From Ruminococcus_G sp050944415 (lineage in GTDB: Bacteria; Bacillota; Clostridia; Lachnospirales; Lachnospiraceae), in contig JBMNRA010000084.1 of NCBI GenBank assembly GCA_050944415.1, positions 1 to 8,765 of the forward strand: 8,765 bases of DNA. The letters are read 5' to 3'. The position numbers were made by a program, and so were the translations under genes. The notes under the pieces are model-generated. The model saw nothing but the letters and a program-made list of their open reading frames with translations, was not told the DNA's origin and made no database searches. Each line of letters opens with the position of its first letter. Position 1 is the stretch's first letter. Shown piece after piece: positions 1-5,957 of the stretch.

Positions 1-1
1 T

Positions 2-61
2 CCCGAATACCTTGATGATTATCTTCCATGGAATCCAATGGTAAAAGAGCTTTGCCAATAG
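2..61 (+). CDS. C-terminal tail of a probable IS66-like transposase (partial)
   Basis: Only the last 19 codons are inside the window, in the frame beginning at position 2 and ending at TAG (59-61). The tail reads PEYLDDYLPWNPMVKELCQ. A Leu-Pro-Trp near the end, with acidic and aromatic residues before it, resembles what I recall of IS66-type transposase C-termini. No catalytic residue is visible in this fragment. The stop codon overlaps the left arm of a terminator hairpin, a compact 3' end common in insertion sequences. It could be another IS family's transposase. The terminal GTAAGCG nearby is the main reason for choosing IS66. Confidence 0.55.
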   Translation, partial: PEYLDDYLPWNPMVKELCQ

Positions 62-100
62 CCGTTGACCTTTTAGTATAGAAGGTTGACGGTTATTTTT
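57..100 (+). terminator. Rho-independent terminator of the insertion-sequence ORF
   Basis: Arms 57-72 and 82-97 form a 16-bp stem around a 9-nt loop, overlapping a T run at 96-100. In plus-strand RNA every position pairs, using three G-U wobbles. In minus-strand RNA those three become A-C mismatches. The structure is therefore oriented to terminate plus-strand transposase transcription. It also contains the TAA stop (93-95) of the truncated minus-strand permease. Confidence 0.75.
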
Positions 101-686
101 CTATACACTGTTTTATTTGACGCTTACTTACCTGCCGTCCGAAAGCCGTTTTATTCAGAATAAACCAGGTAACAATAAAACAGAATACCATGATATAAAC
201 AGGAACGGGAATTCCGGCAAATATTCCCTGACCGATAATGTTCAGCCTTCCAATCTCAAGAATAGGCGCGCTGTCGGTGTATACAAGTGCTGCTCCCCTG
301 GCAATCATCCCCACCACCAGTGTCACAATAAAGGAAGGAATGTTAAATCTGGTGATAATCAGTCCTATGAAAAAACCAATTGCCATACCCAGAGCTATGG
401 CGAAAAGGACTGACAGCGCCACACTTCCGGTATCAATCATAACCTGGCATGCCACACATCCCGTCAGAGCCATGACAGATCCATAGGCCACATTGATATG
501 ACCCAGCATAATTACAACGGTAGCTCCGTATGCCATCAGTGTTATATGAGAAATCTGCCGCAAAATTGACGCGGCGTTGAAACTTGTAACAAAATGCGGG
601 CAGAAAATAATGGAAAACAGTACCAGAGTCAGCAAAATCAGCAGACTGGACCAGAAAGAATTCTGGAATTTGGATGTTTGAATCAT
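93..686 (-). pseudogene. CUT2-type sugar ABC permease, truncated by the insertion sequence
   Basis: This encodes the N-terminal half of an RbsC/MglC-type membrane permease. Hydrophobic stretches lie near residues 13-30, 42-61, 66-82, 90-112, 118-135 and 160-177. The motif KTAFGRQV (179-186) aligns with RTGLGRKI (185-192) of the intact permease at 4962-5957. After Val186 the reading frame enters the insertion sequence, and the last 11 residues (SKRQIKQCIEK) are encoded mostly by it. About 140 residues are missing compared with the 331-aa relative, including its GGASFLGGKG loop. Even before truncation it was divergent: the family motif GIDLSxGS is here HINVAYGS (63-70). It starts at ATG inside the ATGA overlap with the upstream ATPase-like gene, so the two were translationally coupled. 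It is the last native gene visible in the signalling operon. Substrate unknown. Confidence 0.8.
108..127 (-). repeat. Right terminal inverted repeat of the insertion sequence
   Basis: Read inwards on the minus strand the end is GTAAGCGTCAAATAAAACAG. It starts with the GTAA typical of IS66-family ends. The matching left repeat lies outside the window, so the length of the repeat cannot be measured. The 20 bases given are an estimate from the usual 20-30 bp. Confidence 0.55.
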
Positions 687-2116
687 AATACGTGTGCCCT
701 TTCTGTCAATTCCCCCGTATTGGTAAGTATTTTTCTGCTGTCGTTAAGCACCGGATAAGGCAGCTCATTGGTTGACAGGATTAAAATCCCTGTTCCCTGT
801 GCCGCAATCTGGCGGATATTGTCCATAGACATCTCATTCATATTGATACATCCTCCGATGAAAGGATTCATGAGAACCAGTATTCTGGGGCGGTACAGCA
901 TCCACCGGCAGAACAGAACCTTCTGAAGTTCTGTCTCTGACAGTGTATTCAGCCTTTTATTGCAGATGTCTTTCTGAAACCACTGATTAATGGTTTTCTG
1001 AAGACTTTCCCGATACCGTCTTTTTCTCCAGATGGATTTGAAAAACGTCCCTTTAATCAGACAGATATTCTCAAATACCGTCAGATTATAAAAAAGCGTC
1101 CTGGAGAAAGTAGAGTCTTCGATAAAACCCATACCCTGCTTAACCGCATCTTCCATATCCGCAGGATGATATGTCTGCTTTCCCATGACCATATATCCGC
1201 TTTCCGGCAGCGATTCTCCTGACAGAATATGATAAAGATGCATCATGCCTTCCGTATTTTCGCAATGTACAAAACATATCTCACCGGCTTTGATATTCAG
1301 ATTGATGTTATACAGATAGGAATCCGATATGTTTTTCATCTGAAAAACGGATTTACCCATTTCCGGAAATACTTCTTTTTTTTCTCTTTCATCCAGATTG
1401 CCCAGAAGAATCAATGATATGGCCTTTTCATTAAACTCATCATGTTCAAAGAAGCGGGCTGTTTTACCGTTTTTCAGAATCAGCATCTGATCAGAAAAAC
1501 GGATCAGCTGATAAAGAATGGGATTCCAGACGGCAAAAGTCATATTTCTCTCTTTCATTTTCCTGATAAGAGAAAAAAGCTTTTCTGTTTCCCGAAAATT
1601 CAGATCACTGCCCCGCAGATCCAGAAGAACCAGTTTAATTCCTCTCATATACGCTTTAATCAATTCAAACTGATACCGTTCCAGCCGGCTTATATCCGTC
1701 ACAGAAGTATGGATATCCAGATGAAGATCAAACTGATCGAACAGAATTGCCAGCTTATTTTCCATTTCATCCATATGAATCAGGGAATGCTCCATCCTCT
1801 CTTTTACAATAAACATGTTTTCTGCCAGCGACAGACCCTTTATCAGCTGTGAAAACCTGTTGATAGCCACCACATTGGAAGATAAAATTTCCGCTGCATC
1901 CGCTGCATCAATTTTCTTTTCGCTGATATATACTGTTCCATAATCCAGCGTCTCCTCTCCCAGCAGTATATTCCACAACTTTTCCATTTCCATCTGTTCA
2001 CCGGAAATCAGACCGCATATCTGATTTCTGTAAAGCTGGAACCGGATACCCGCCAGAATATCATATCCGTTTACTGTGCAAATTCCGTCTTCAATTCTAA
2101 GCAATTCTTCTCTCAC
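683..2116 (-). CDS. Catalytically degenerate double-domain ABC ATPase-like protein (RbsA/MglA fold)
   Basis: This is a 477-aa relative of the sugar transporter ATPases, slightly shorter than the 499-aa intact one nearby. It has two nucleotide-binding-like domains, about 1-240 and 256-477. Domain 1 has GLISGEQMEMEK (35-46) where GLIGENGAGKST is expected, so the Walker A Lys and Ser/Thr are gone. Its signature is ISRLERYQ (142-149). Its Walker B is LVLLDL (162-167), with Asp166 kept but the catalytic Glu replaced by Leu. The switch His is replaced by Asn198. Domain 2 has LSETELQKV (392-400) in place of LSGGNQQKV, and ILVLMNP (412-418) in place of a DEP-type Walker B. ATP hydrolysis is therefore unlikely, yet the frame is open throughout, which suggests a retained non-enzymatic role. 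The start is GTG, chosen because AGGAGG lies 7 nt upstream. It lies 23 bases after the kinase stop and overlaps the permease by ATGA. Function unknown; a regulatory or sensory subunit is inference. Confidence 0.8.
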   Translation of the reverse strand: MREELLRIEDGICTVNGYDILAGIRFQLYRNQICGLISGEQMEMEKLWNILLGEETLDYGTVYISEKKIDAADAAEILSSNVVAINRFSQLIKGLSLAENMFIVKERMEHSLIHMDEMENKLAILFDQFDLHLDIHTSVTDISRLERYQFELIKAYMRGIKLVLLDLRGSDLNFRETEKLFSLIRKMKERNMTFAVWNPILYQLIRFSDQMLILKNGKTARFFEHDEFNEKAISLILLGNLDEREKKEVFPEMGKSVFQMKNISDSYLYNINLNIKAGEICFVHCENTEGMMHLYHILSGESLPESGYMVMGKQTYHPADMEDAVKQGMGFIEDSTFSRTLFYNLTVFENICLIKGTFFKSIWRKRRYRESLQKTINQWFQKDICNKRLNTLSETELQKVLFCRWMLYRPRILVLMNPFIGGCINMNEMSMDNIRQIAAQGTGILILSTNELPYPVLNDSRKILTNTGELTERAHVL

Positions 2117-2123
2117 CGGTTAT

Positions 2124-2129
2124 CCTCCT
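2124..2129 (-). promoter_or_regulatory. Ribosome binding site fixing a GTG start
   Basis: AGGAGG lies 7 nt before GTG (2114-2116). No ATG is equally well placed, so this strong site supports the GTG start of the ATPase-like gene. Confidence 0.75.
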
Positions 2130-2139
2130 TTCTGCCGCG

Positions 2140-3186
2140 TCAAAGCTGTTCCAGCGGGATAACCGGCAATGTCATCTTGACATCTGTGCCGACTCCCTCT
2201 GTACTGTACACATACAATCCGAATTCATGGCCAAATAGCAGTTTAATCCTGCTGTTTACGTTTACAAGAGCAATTCCTTTTTTCTTCTGCACAGCATTTC
2301 TTCCGCCTTCTGCGTGCACCAGTTTCTGATTCAGCACTTCCACATTATTCCAGGACATACCTACACCATCATCGATAACATCAATAATCAGACGGGTTTT
2401 GGTCCTCTGAAGGCGTATACGGATACTGCCTCTTTTATCCCTTACCTCAAGGCCATGATATATGGCATTCTCCACAATAGGCTGTAATACAAACCGCGGC
2501 ATGCAGATGGAGCCAAAATACTCCGGTTCGTCATCCATATATTCAACCTTAAATTTCAGGGAATCGCCGAACCGGTATTTCTGTACGGTGATATAATCAG
2601 AAACATTGCCGATTTCTTCCATCACCGTAGCATACTGTTCCAGATTGGAAATGGAATAGGCAAAATATGCCGACAGAGCCTCAAGAGTATCTGAGATATT
2701 TTCAAGTCCGGCCATGAGAGCATCCCCCCGGATGGCATCCAGCGTATTATACAGAAAATGAGGACTGATCTGATTCTGTAAAGCCAGATATTTGGACTGT
2801 TCTACAGACATCTTTGCCATCTCCTTTTTATCCAGCAGCACTTCAAATTTGGTCAGTGCAATATCCAAGTCTTCAGAAATTCCACAGGGAAGGGTGAATA
2901 TTTCATCAAACATAATCCCTTTGTTGAAATTCTTCAGAATTTTTTTGACCTTTCTGTAAGGAACAACAAGAAAACGATAGGCAAACACCAGATATGCTGC
3001 AAAAAGGAATCCAATAACTGCTGTCAGTATACGCATCCAGCTGACAGAGACACCTCTTTGAGATGGAATATGAGTCAGGCAAAACAGAACCATGCTTCCC
3101 TCCAGAAACATAAATACGGCTGCGATGCCCAGGCATACCATCAGTCTTTTTTCAATGGTCCAGTCTGTTGTTTTCAGTCGCTTCAA
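2140..3186 (-). CDS. Sensor histidine kinase, YesM/LytS-like (His_kinase plus HATPase_c), minimal sensor part
   Basis: This 348-aa membrane kinase probably phosphorylates the response regulator encoded just upstream. Two membrane helices lie near residues 15-37 and 51-74, joined by only about 13 residues (THIPSQRGVSVSW), so there is almost no extracytoplasmic domain. A HAMP-like linker follows Pro76. The phosphoacceptor motif LQNQISPHFLYNTLD has His143. The ATPase domain shows the N box around Asn240 (QPIVENAIYHG), a DDGVGM motif (272-277), and a C-terminal glycine region (GIALVNVNSRI, then EGVGT). Typical YesM-type sensors are near 550-600 aa with a large outer domain, so this one is short. 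It probably senses through its membrane helices or through a partner protein. The TTG start is chosen from GGAGG 8 nt upstream and the basic N-terminus. It lies 19 bases after the regulator stop, in the same operon. Confidence 0.9.
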   Translation of the reverse strand: MKRLKTTDWTIEKRLMVCLGIAAVFMFLEGSMVLFCLTHIPSQRGVSVSWMRILTAVIGFLFAAYLVFAYRFLVVPYRKVKKILKNFNKGIMFDEIFTLPCGISEDLDIALTKFEVLLDKKEMAKMSVEQSKYLALQNQISPHFLYNTLDAIRGDALMAGLENISDTLEALSAYFAYSISNLEQYATVMEEIGNVSDYITVQKYRFGDSLKFKVEYMDDEPEYFGSICMPRFVLQPIVENAIYHGLEVRDKRGSIRIRLQRTKTRLIIDVIDDGVGMSWNNVEVLNQKLVHAEGGRNAVQKKKGIALVNVNSRIKLLFGHEFGLYVYSTEGVGTDVKMTLPVIPLEQL

Positions 3187-3194
3187 ATTTCAGA

Positions 3195-3199
3195 CCTCC
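3195..3199 (-). promoter_or_regulatory. Ribosome binding site fixing a TTG start
   Basis: GGAGG lies 8 nt before TTG (3184-3186). The next in-frame ATG would remove the first membrane helix start, so TTG is the best initiation codon for the kinase. Confidence 0.7.
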
Positions 3200-3205
3200 A
3201 TTTCA

Positions 3206-4822
3206 CTACATAAAATATAATTTCCGATACTCCTTTGGCTTTAATCCGCTGTATTTTTTGAATGCTCTGGAAAAGTACTTATCATCCCTGTATCCGACCA
3301 TTTCAGCGATTTTCGATATCGGCAGATCTGTCTCTGCCAGAAGTTTCTGAGATTCCTGCATTCTCATTTCCGTAAGATATTCAATGAATCTTTTTCCTGT
3401 TTCTTCTTTGAAAACACGGGAAAAATACGATGAATTAAAGCCTGCCGCACTGCTGACCGTTTCCAGATCCAGGTCATCTTCGCGGAAATGACGAGAAATA
3501 TACTCTTTTGCCTCACGTATGGGTTTTCGGCTGATACCCTCCTTTTCCATTTCAATCTTTTTAAAAGCACTTTGGATATACTCTTTAAGACTGTCAAAAA
3601 GATCCTGGTGGCTGTTGCTGTTTTTCAGACGATGTGACAGCAGATTTTTATCCTTCTCCAGCTTTTCTTTTGAAAGAGCGATATCGATTCCCAGGAAAAT
3701 TGTGGAAGCCAGCTCTGTACACAGAACATAATATCCATATCCGGACATTTTCCCTTCCGTTTCCGCCTTTTGGGAGATTTCCTCCAGCACCAGACATGCT
3801 TCAAATATATCATAACTTTCCAGAGCTTTCAGCAGTCTCTTCTTATACGGATAATATATATTGGATTCATAAGAATCCATCCATTCCTGATATTCAACGA
3901 TTCCGTCGCTGTTTCTCATAATCCGCTCCCACAAAGCTGCAAGAGCCTGATGCATGGACGAAGACAGCAGATTCCAGCTGTCCGTTTCCTTTCCTTTCCC
4001 AACCGTAACATGAAGATGAAGACTTTGCTGTTTCATAAGTTCCCTGATATGAAAAATAAACCGATGCAGTACTGCATCAGTTTCCGATTCTTTTTCCTGT
4101 TGAAAATTTAATACAGCAATCAGAATATCTTCATACAGTCCGCAGCAGCATACCATATCCTTCTCCCTGGCCTGCTGCTCCAGGATAAGAATTCCCTTTT
4201 TGATAAAAAAATCTTTTCTCTCCTCATAAGGAATTTTTTCTCCGGGAACATCTACTTTAACCGCAATACACTGAAATCTTTCTCCGGAAAAATCTCTGTG
4301 CAGTTTTTTCAGACAGTAGGAATACGTCAGCCAGGAAGGATCCGTATCTCCTTTCAACAGATGCAGTACAAAATTTTCTCTCATTTTTCTGGATGTATCC
4401 TGCACATACTGCTTTAATTCTTCCTGCTTGCTTTTATTCTGCAATTTCTCTATTCGCTCGTTGATAATCCGGCCCAGAGCCGACGTCAGTTCTTCCTTCT
4501 TAATCGGTTTCAGAAGATAATCGTCAGCTCCATACTTCAGCGCATCTCTGGCATATTCAAATTCACGATATCCGCTGATGATGATAAAATGGATTTCCGG
4601 ATCCTCCGCTTTTATCCGTTTTATAATATCAATTCCGCTGTATCCAGGCATACATACATCGGTGATTACAATATCCGGCCGTTCTTCTTCAATACATTTC
4701 AGGGCTTCCGCACCGGTATGTACGATTCTGATAATTTCCATTCCATATGTATTCCAGTCAATCAGATACTGCAGCAATCTGCAGATTCCTTTTTCATCAT
4801 CGGCAATTAACACCTTTATCAT
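3206..4822 (-). CDS. YesN-like response regulator: receiver plus AraC-type DNA-binding domain
   Basis: This 538-aa cytoplasmic transcription regulator is the partner of the kinase at 2140-3186. The receiver domain covers about residues 1-120. It has the acidic pair Asp8-Asp9, the phosphoacceptor Asp55 in DIVITDVCMPG, and the conserved Lys in YLLKPIKKEE near 105. A central region of about 300 residues, with a predicted helical, charged segment near 120-150, resembles the linker of YesN-type regulators. The C-terminal AraC/XylS domain spans about 433-538. Its two helix-turn-helix units are LETVSSAAGFNSSYFSRVF (453-471) and ISKIAEMVGYRDDKYFSRAF (502-521). The ATG start has a GAGGG site about 10 nt upstream. 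It is first in its operon with its own promoter. By analogy with YesN-type systems it probably activates a sugar transport operon, and the CUT2 operon immediately upstream is the obvious candidate. The inducing signal is unknown. Confidence 0.92.
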   Translation of the reverse strand: MIKVLIADDEKGICRLLQYLIDWNTYGMEIIRIVHTGAEALKCIEEERPDIVITDVCMPGYSGIDIIKRIKAEDPEIHFIIISGYREFEYARDALKYGADDYLLKPIKKEELTSALGRIINERIEKLQNKSKQEELKQYVQDTSRKMRENFVLHLLKGDTDPSWLTYSYCLKKLHRDFSGERFQCIAVKVDVPGEKIPYEERKDFFIKKGILILEQQAREKDMVCCCGLYEDILIAVLNFQQEKESETDAVLHRFIFHIRELMKQQSLHLHVTVGKGKETDSWNLLSSSMHQALAALWERIMRNSDGIVEYQEWMDSYESNIYYPYKKRLLKALESYDIFEACLVLEEISQKAETEGKMSGYGYYVLCTELASTIFLGIDIALSKEKLEKDKNLLSHRLKNSNSHQDLFDSLKEYIQSAFKKIEMEKEGISRKPIREAKEYISRHFREDDLDLETVSSAAGFNSSYFSRVFKEETGKRFIEYLTEMRMQESQKLLAETDLPISKIAEMVGYRDDKYFSRAFKKYSGLKPKEYRKLYFM

Positions 4823-4854
4823 AATGATCTGTTCCCTCGCTTATTAGTGATAAA

Positions 4855-4884
4855 ATTATACCGTAATTTCATCGGCACGTCCAA
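4855..4884 (-). promoter_or_regulatory. Promoter of the two-component operon
   Basis: A perfect -10 TATAAT on the minus strand (4855-4860) has a weak -35 TTGGAC (4879-4884) 18 bases away. It lies between the terminator of the sugar operon and the response regulator start. The predicted leader is about 25 nt and contains the GAGGG ribosome binding site. Confidence 0.65.
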
Positions 4885-4915
4885 TATTTCTATTTTTCAT
4901 GATTATGAATATATG

Positions 4916-4946
4916 AAAAGGGAACTGTGCAATTACACAGTTCCCT
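4916..4946 (-). terminator. Terminator of the sugar transport operon
   Basis: Arms 4919-4929 and 4936-4946 form a perfect 11-bp inverted repeat with a 6-nt loop, 15 bases after the permease stop. On the minus strand the stem leads into TTTT and then C (4919-4916), a short U tract. It separates the transport operon from the two-component operon. Because the U tract is short, some read-through is possible. Confidence 0.75.
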
Positions 4947-4961
4947 GGATAAACCAAAGAC

Positions 4962-5957
4962 TTATTCCGCCTGATTCTGTGCAACAGCAAGACGTTTTGC
5001 CTTTGCATCCATACGTCCGCGTACTACATCAATAAATACGGCAATAATGATAATCGCACCCAATACAATCTGCTGAAGGTCCGAAGATATACCCATCAGA
5101 TCACAGCCGTTACGGATAACGGCAATCATCAGCGCACCTACCAATGTTCCCCACACATTACCTTTACCGCCGAGGAAAGAGGCTCCACCAATAATACATG
5201 CTGCGATTGCATCAGTATCCCCTTCCTGAGATGCCAGCGGAACTGCTGAGTTCAGGCGTCCCATATAGATAATACCTGCCATCGCGCAGAAGAAACCGGA
5301 TGCGGCATAACAGAAAATCTGAACACGGTCTGTATTGATTCCGGCCAGTCTGGCTGCTTCGCTGTTACCGCCGAAGGAGAAAATTTTCCGTCCAAGGCCT
5401 GTTCTCGTCAGGAAAATATGCATGATGATATACACGATGATTACAAGGATAAATGAAAAAGGAATAACTCCTACTGTAGCTGTTCCGGCAAAAGTTACGC
5501 CTGCCGGAAATCCCGCCACGGCTGTAGCTCCTGTAATCAGAAGGGCAAGACCACGCAGTACATTTTTCATACCTAATGTTGCAATAAAAGGATGAGGAAG
5601 ATGGAGCTTTGTCAGCAGAACACCGTTAAATGCACCGCAGAGAATACCCACCAGCAGACATACGACAATCAGTACGAAAGAATTATTCACTCCGAAATTC
5701 TGCATAAGAACACCTGCACAGCAGCTGGAGAATGCAAGCATAGAACCGGCGGAAAGGTCGATACCTCCCAGCAGGATGACACAGAGCATACCGACAGCCA
5801 TCAGCGCTACAATAGGCGTCTGACGCAGAATATTCATCACGTTGTTAAAAGTTACAAACTGTCCCCCTGTGACAATTGCCAGAAAGACACAGACAACAAT
5901 CAGGGCCAGCAAAATTCCCATTTTTCCAATAATTGACTTAATACCGTTTCCTTTCAT
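4962..5957 (-). CDS. CUT2-type sugar ABC transporter permease (RbsC/MglC family)
   Basis: This 331-aa integral membrane protein forms the translocation pore of the ribose/galactose-class importer, probably as a dimer. Length and pattern fit the family, with about 8-10 hydrophobic segments. Landmarks are LGGIDLSAGS (63-72, the family's most conserved motif), ATLGMKNVLRG (126-136), GLGRKIFSFGGNSEAARLAGI (187-207, the probable ATPase-coupling region) and CIIGGASFLGGKG (254-266). The C-terminal tail is basic and then polar. The start ATG overlaps the ATPase stop as ATGA, and a GGGGAGG site sits within the end of the ATPase gene, indicating translational coupling. It is the last gene before the terminator. 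Family membership is clear; the transported sugar is not. Confidence 0.93.
   Translation of the reverse strand: MKGNGIKSIIGKMGILLALIVVCVFLAIVTGGQFVTFNNVMNILRQTPIVALMAVGMLCVILLGGIDLSAGSMLAFSSCCAGVLMQNFGVNNSFVLIVVCLLVGILCGAFNGVLLTKLHLPHPFIATLGMKNVLRGLALLITGATAVAGFPAGVTFAGTATVGVIPFSFILVIIVYIIMHIFLTRTGLGRKIFSFGGNSEAARLAGINTDRVQIFCYAASGFFCAMAGIIYMGRLNSAVPLASQEGDTDAIAACIIGGASFLGGKGNVWGTLVGALMIAVIRNGCDLMGISSDLQQIVLGAIIIIAVFIDVVRGRMDAKAKRLAVAQNQAE

Larger units (their letters stand above)
1..127 (+). mobile_element. Right end of an IS66-like insertion sequence
   Basis: This is the right-hand end of an element that continues off the left edge of the window. It holds the C-terminus of a plus-strand ORF (stop at 59-61), a plus-strand terminator hairpin, and an outer end that reads GTAAGCGTCAAATAAAACAG from outside inwards on the minus strand. 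IS66-family elements are known for ends beginning GTAA and for 8-bp target duplications. The junction at 127/128 falls exactly where a minus-strand permease ORF stops resembling its family, which supports an insertion. The presumed target duplication copy here would be 128-135 (ttacctgc). Because GTAA occurs twice in tandem (GTAAGTAAGCG), the boundary could instead lie at 131. The family assignment rests on the end sequence and a 19-residue tail, so it is likely but not proven. Confidence 0.65.

Noticed and set aside
117..486. Plus-strand frames opposite the truncated permease
   Set aside because: They are antisense to clear membrane-protein coding sequence, and their composition and lack of ribosome binding sites mark them as shadows.
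683..2116. Calling the ATPase-like gene a pseudogene
   Set aside because: It has no stop or frameshift, a strong ribosome binding site, near-normal length and a coupled downstream gene. Loss of catalysis alone does not make it a pseudogene.
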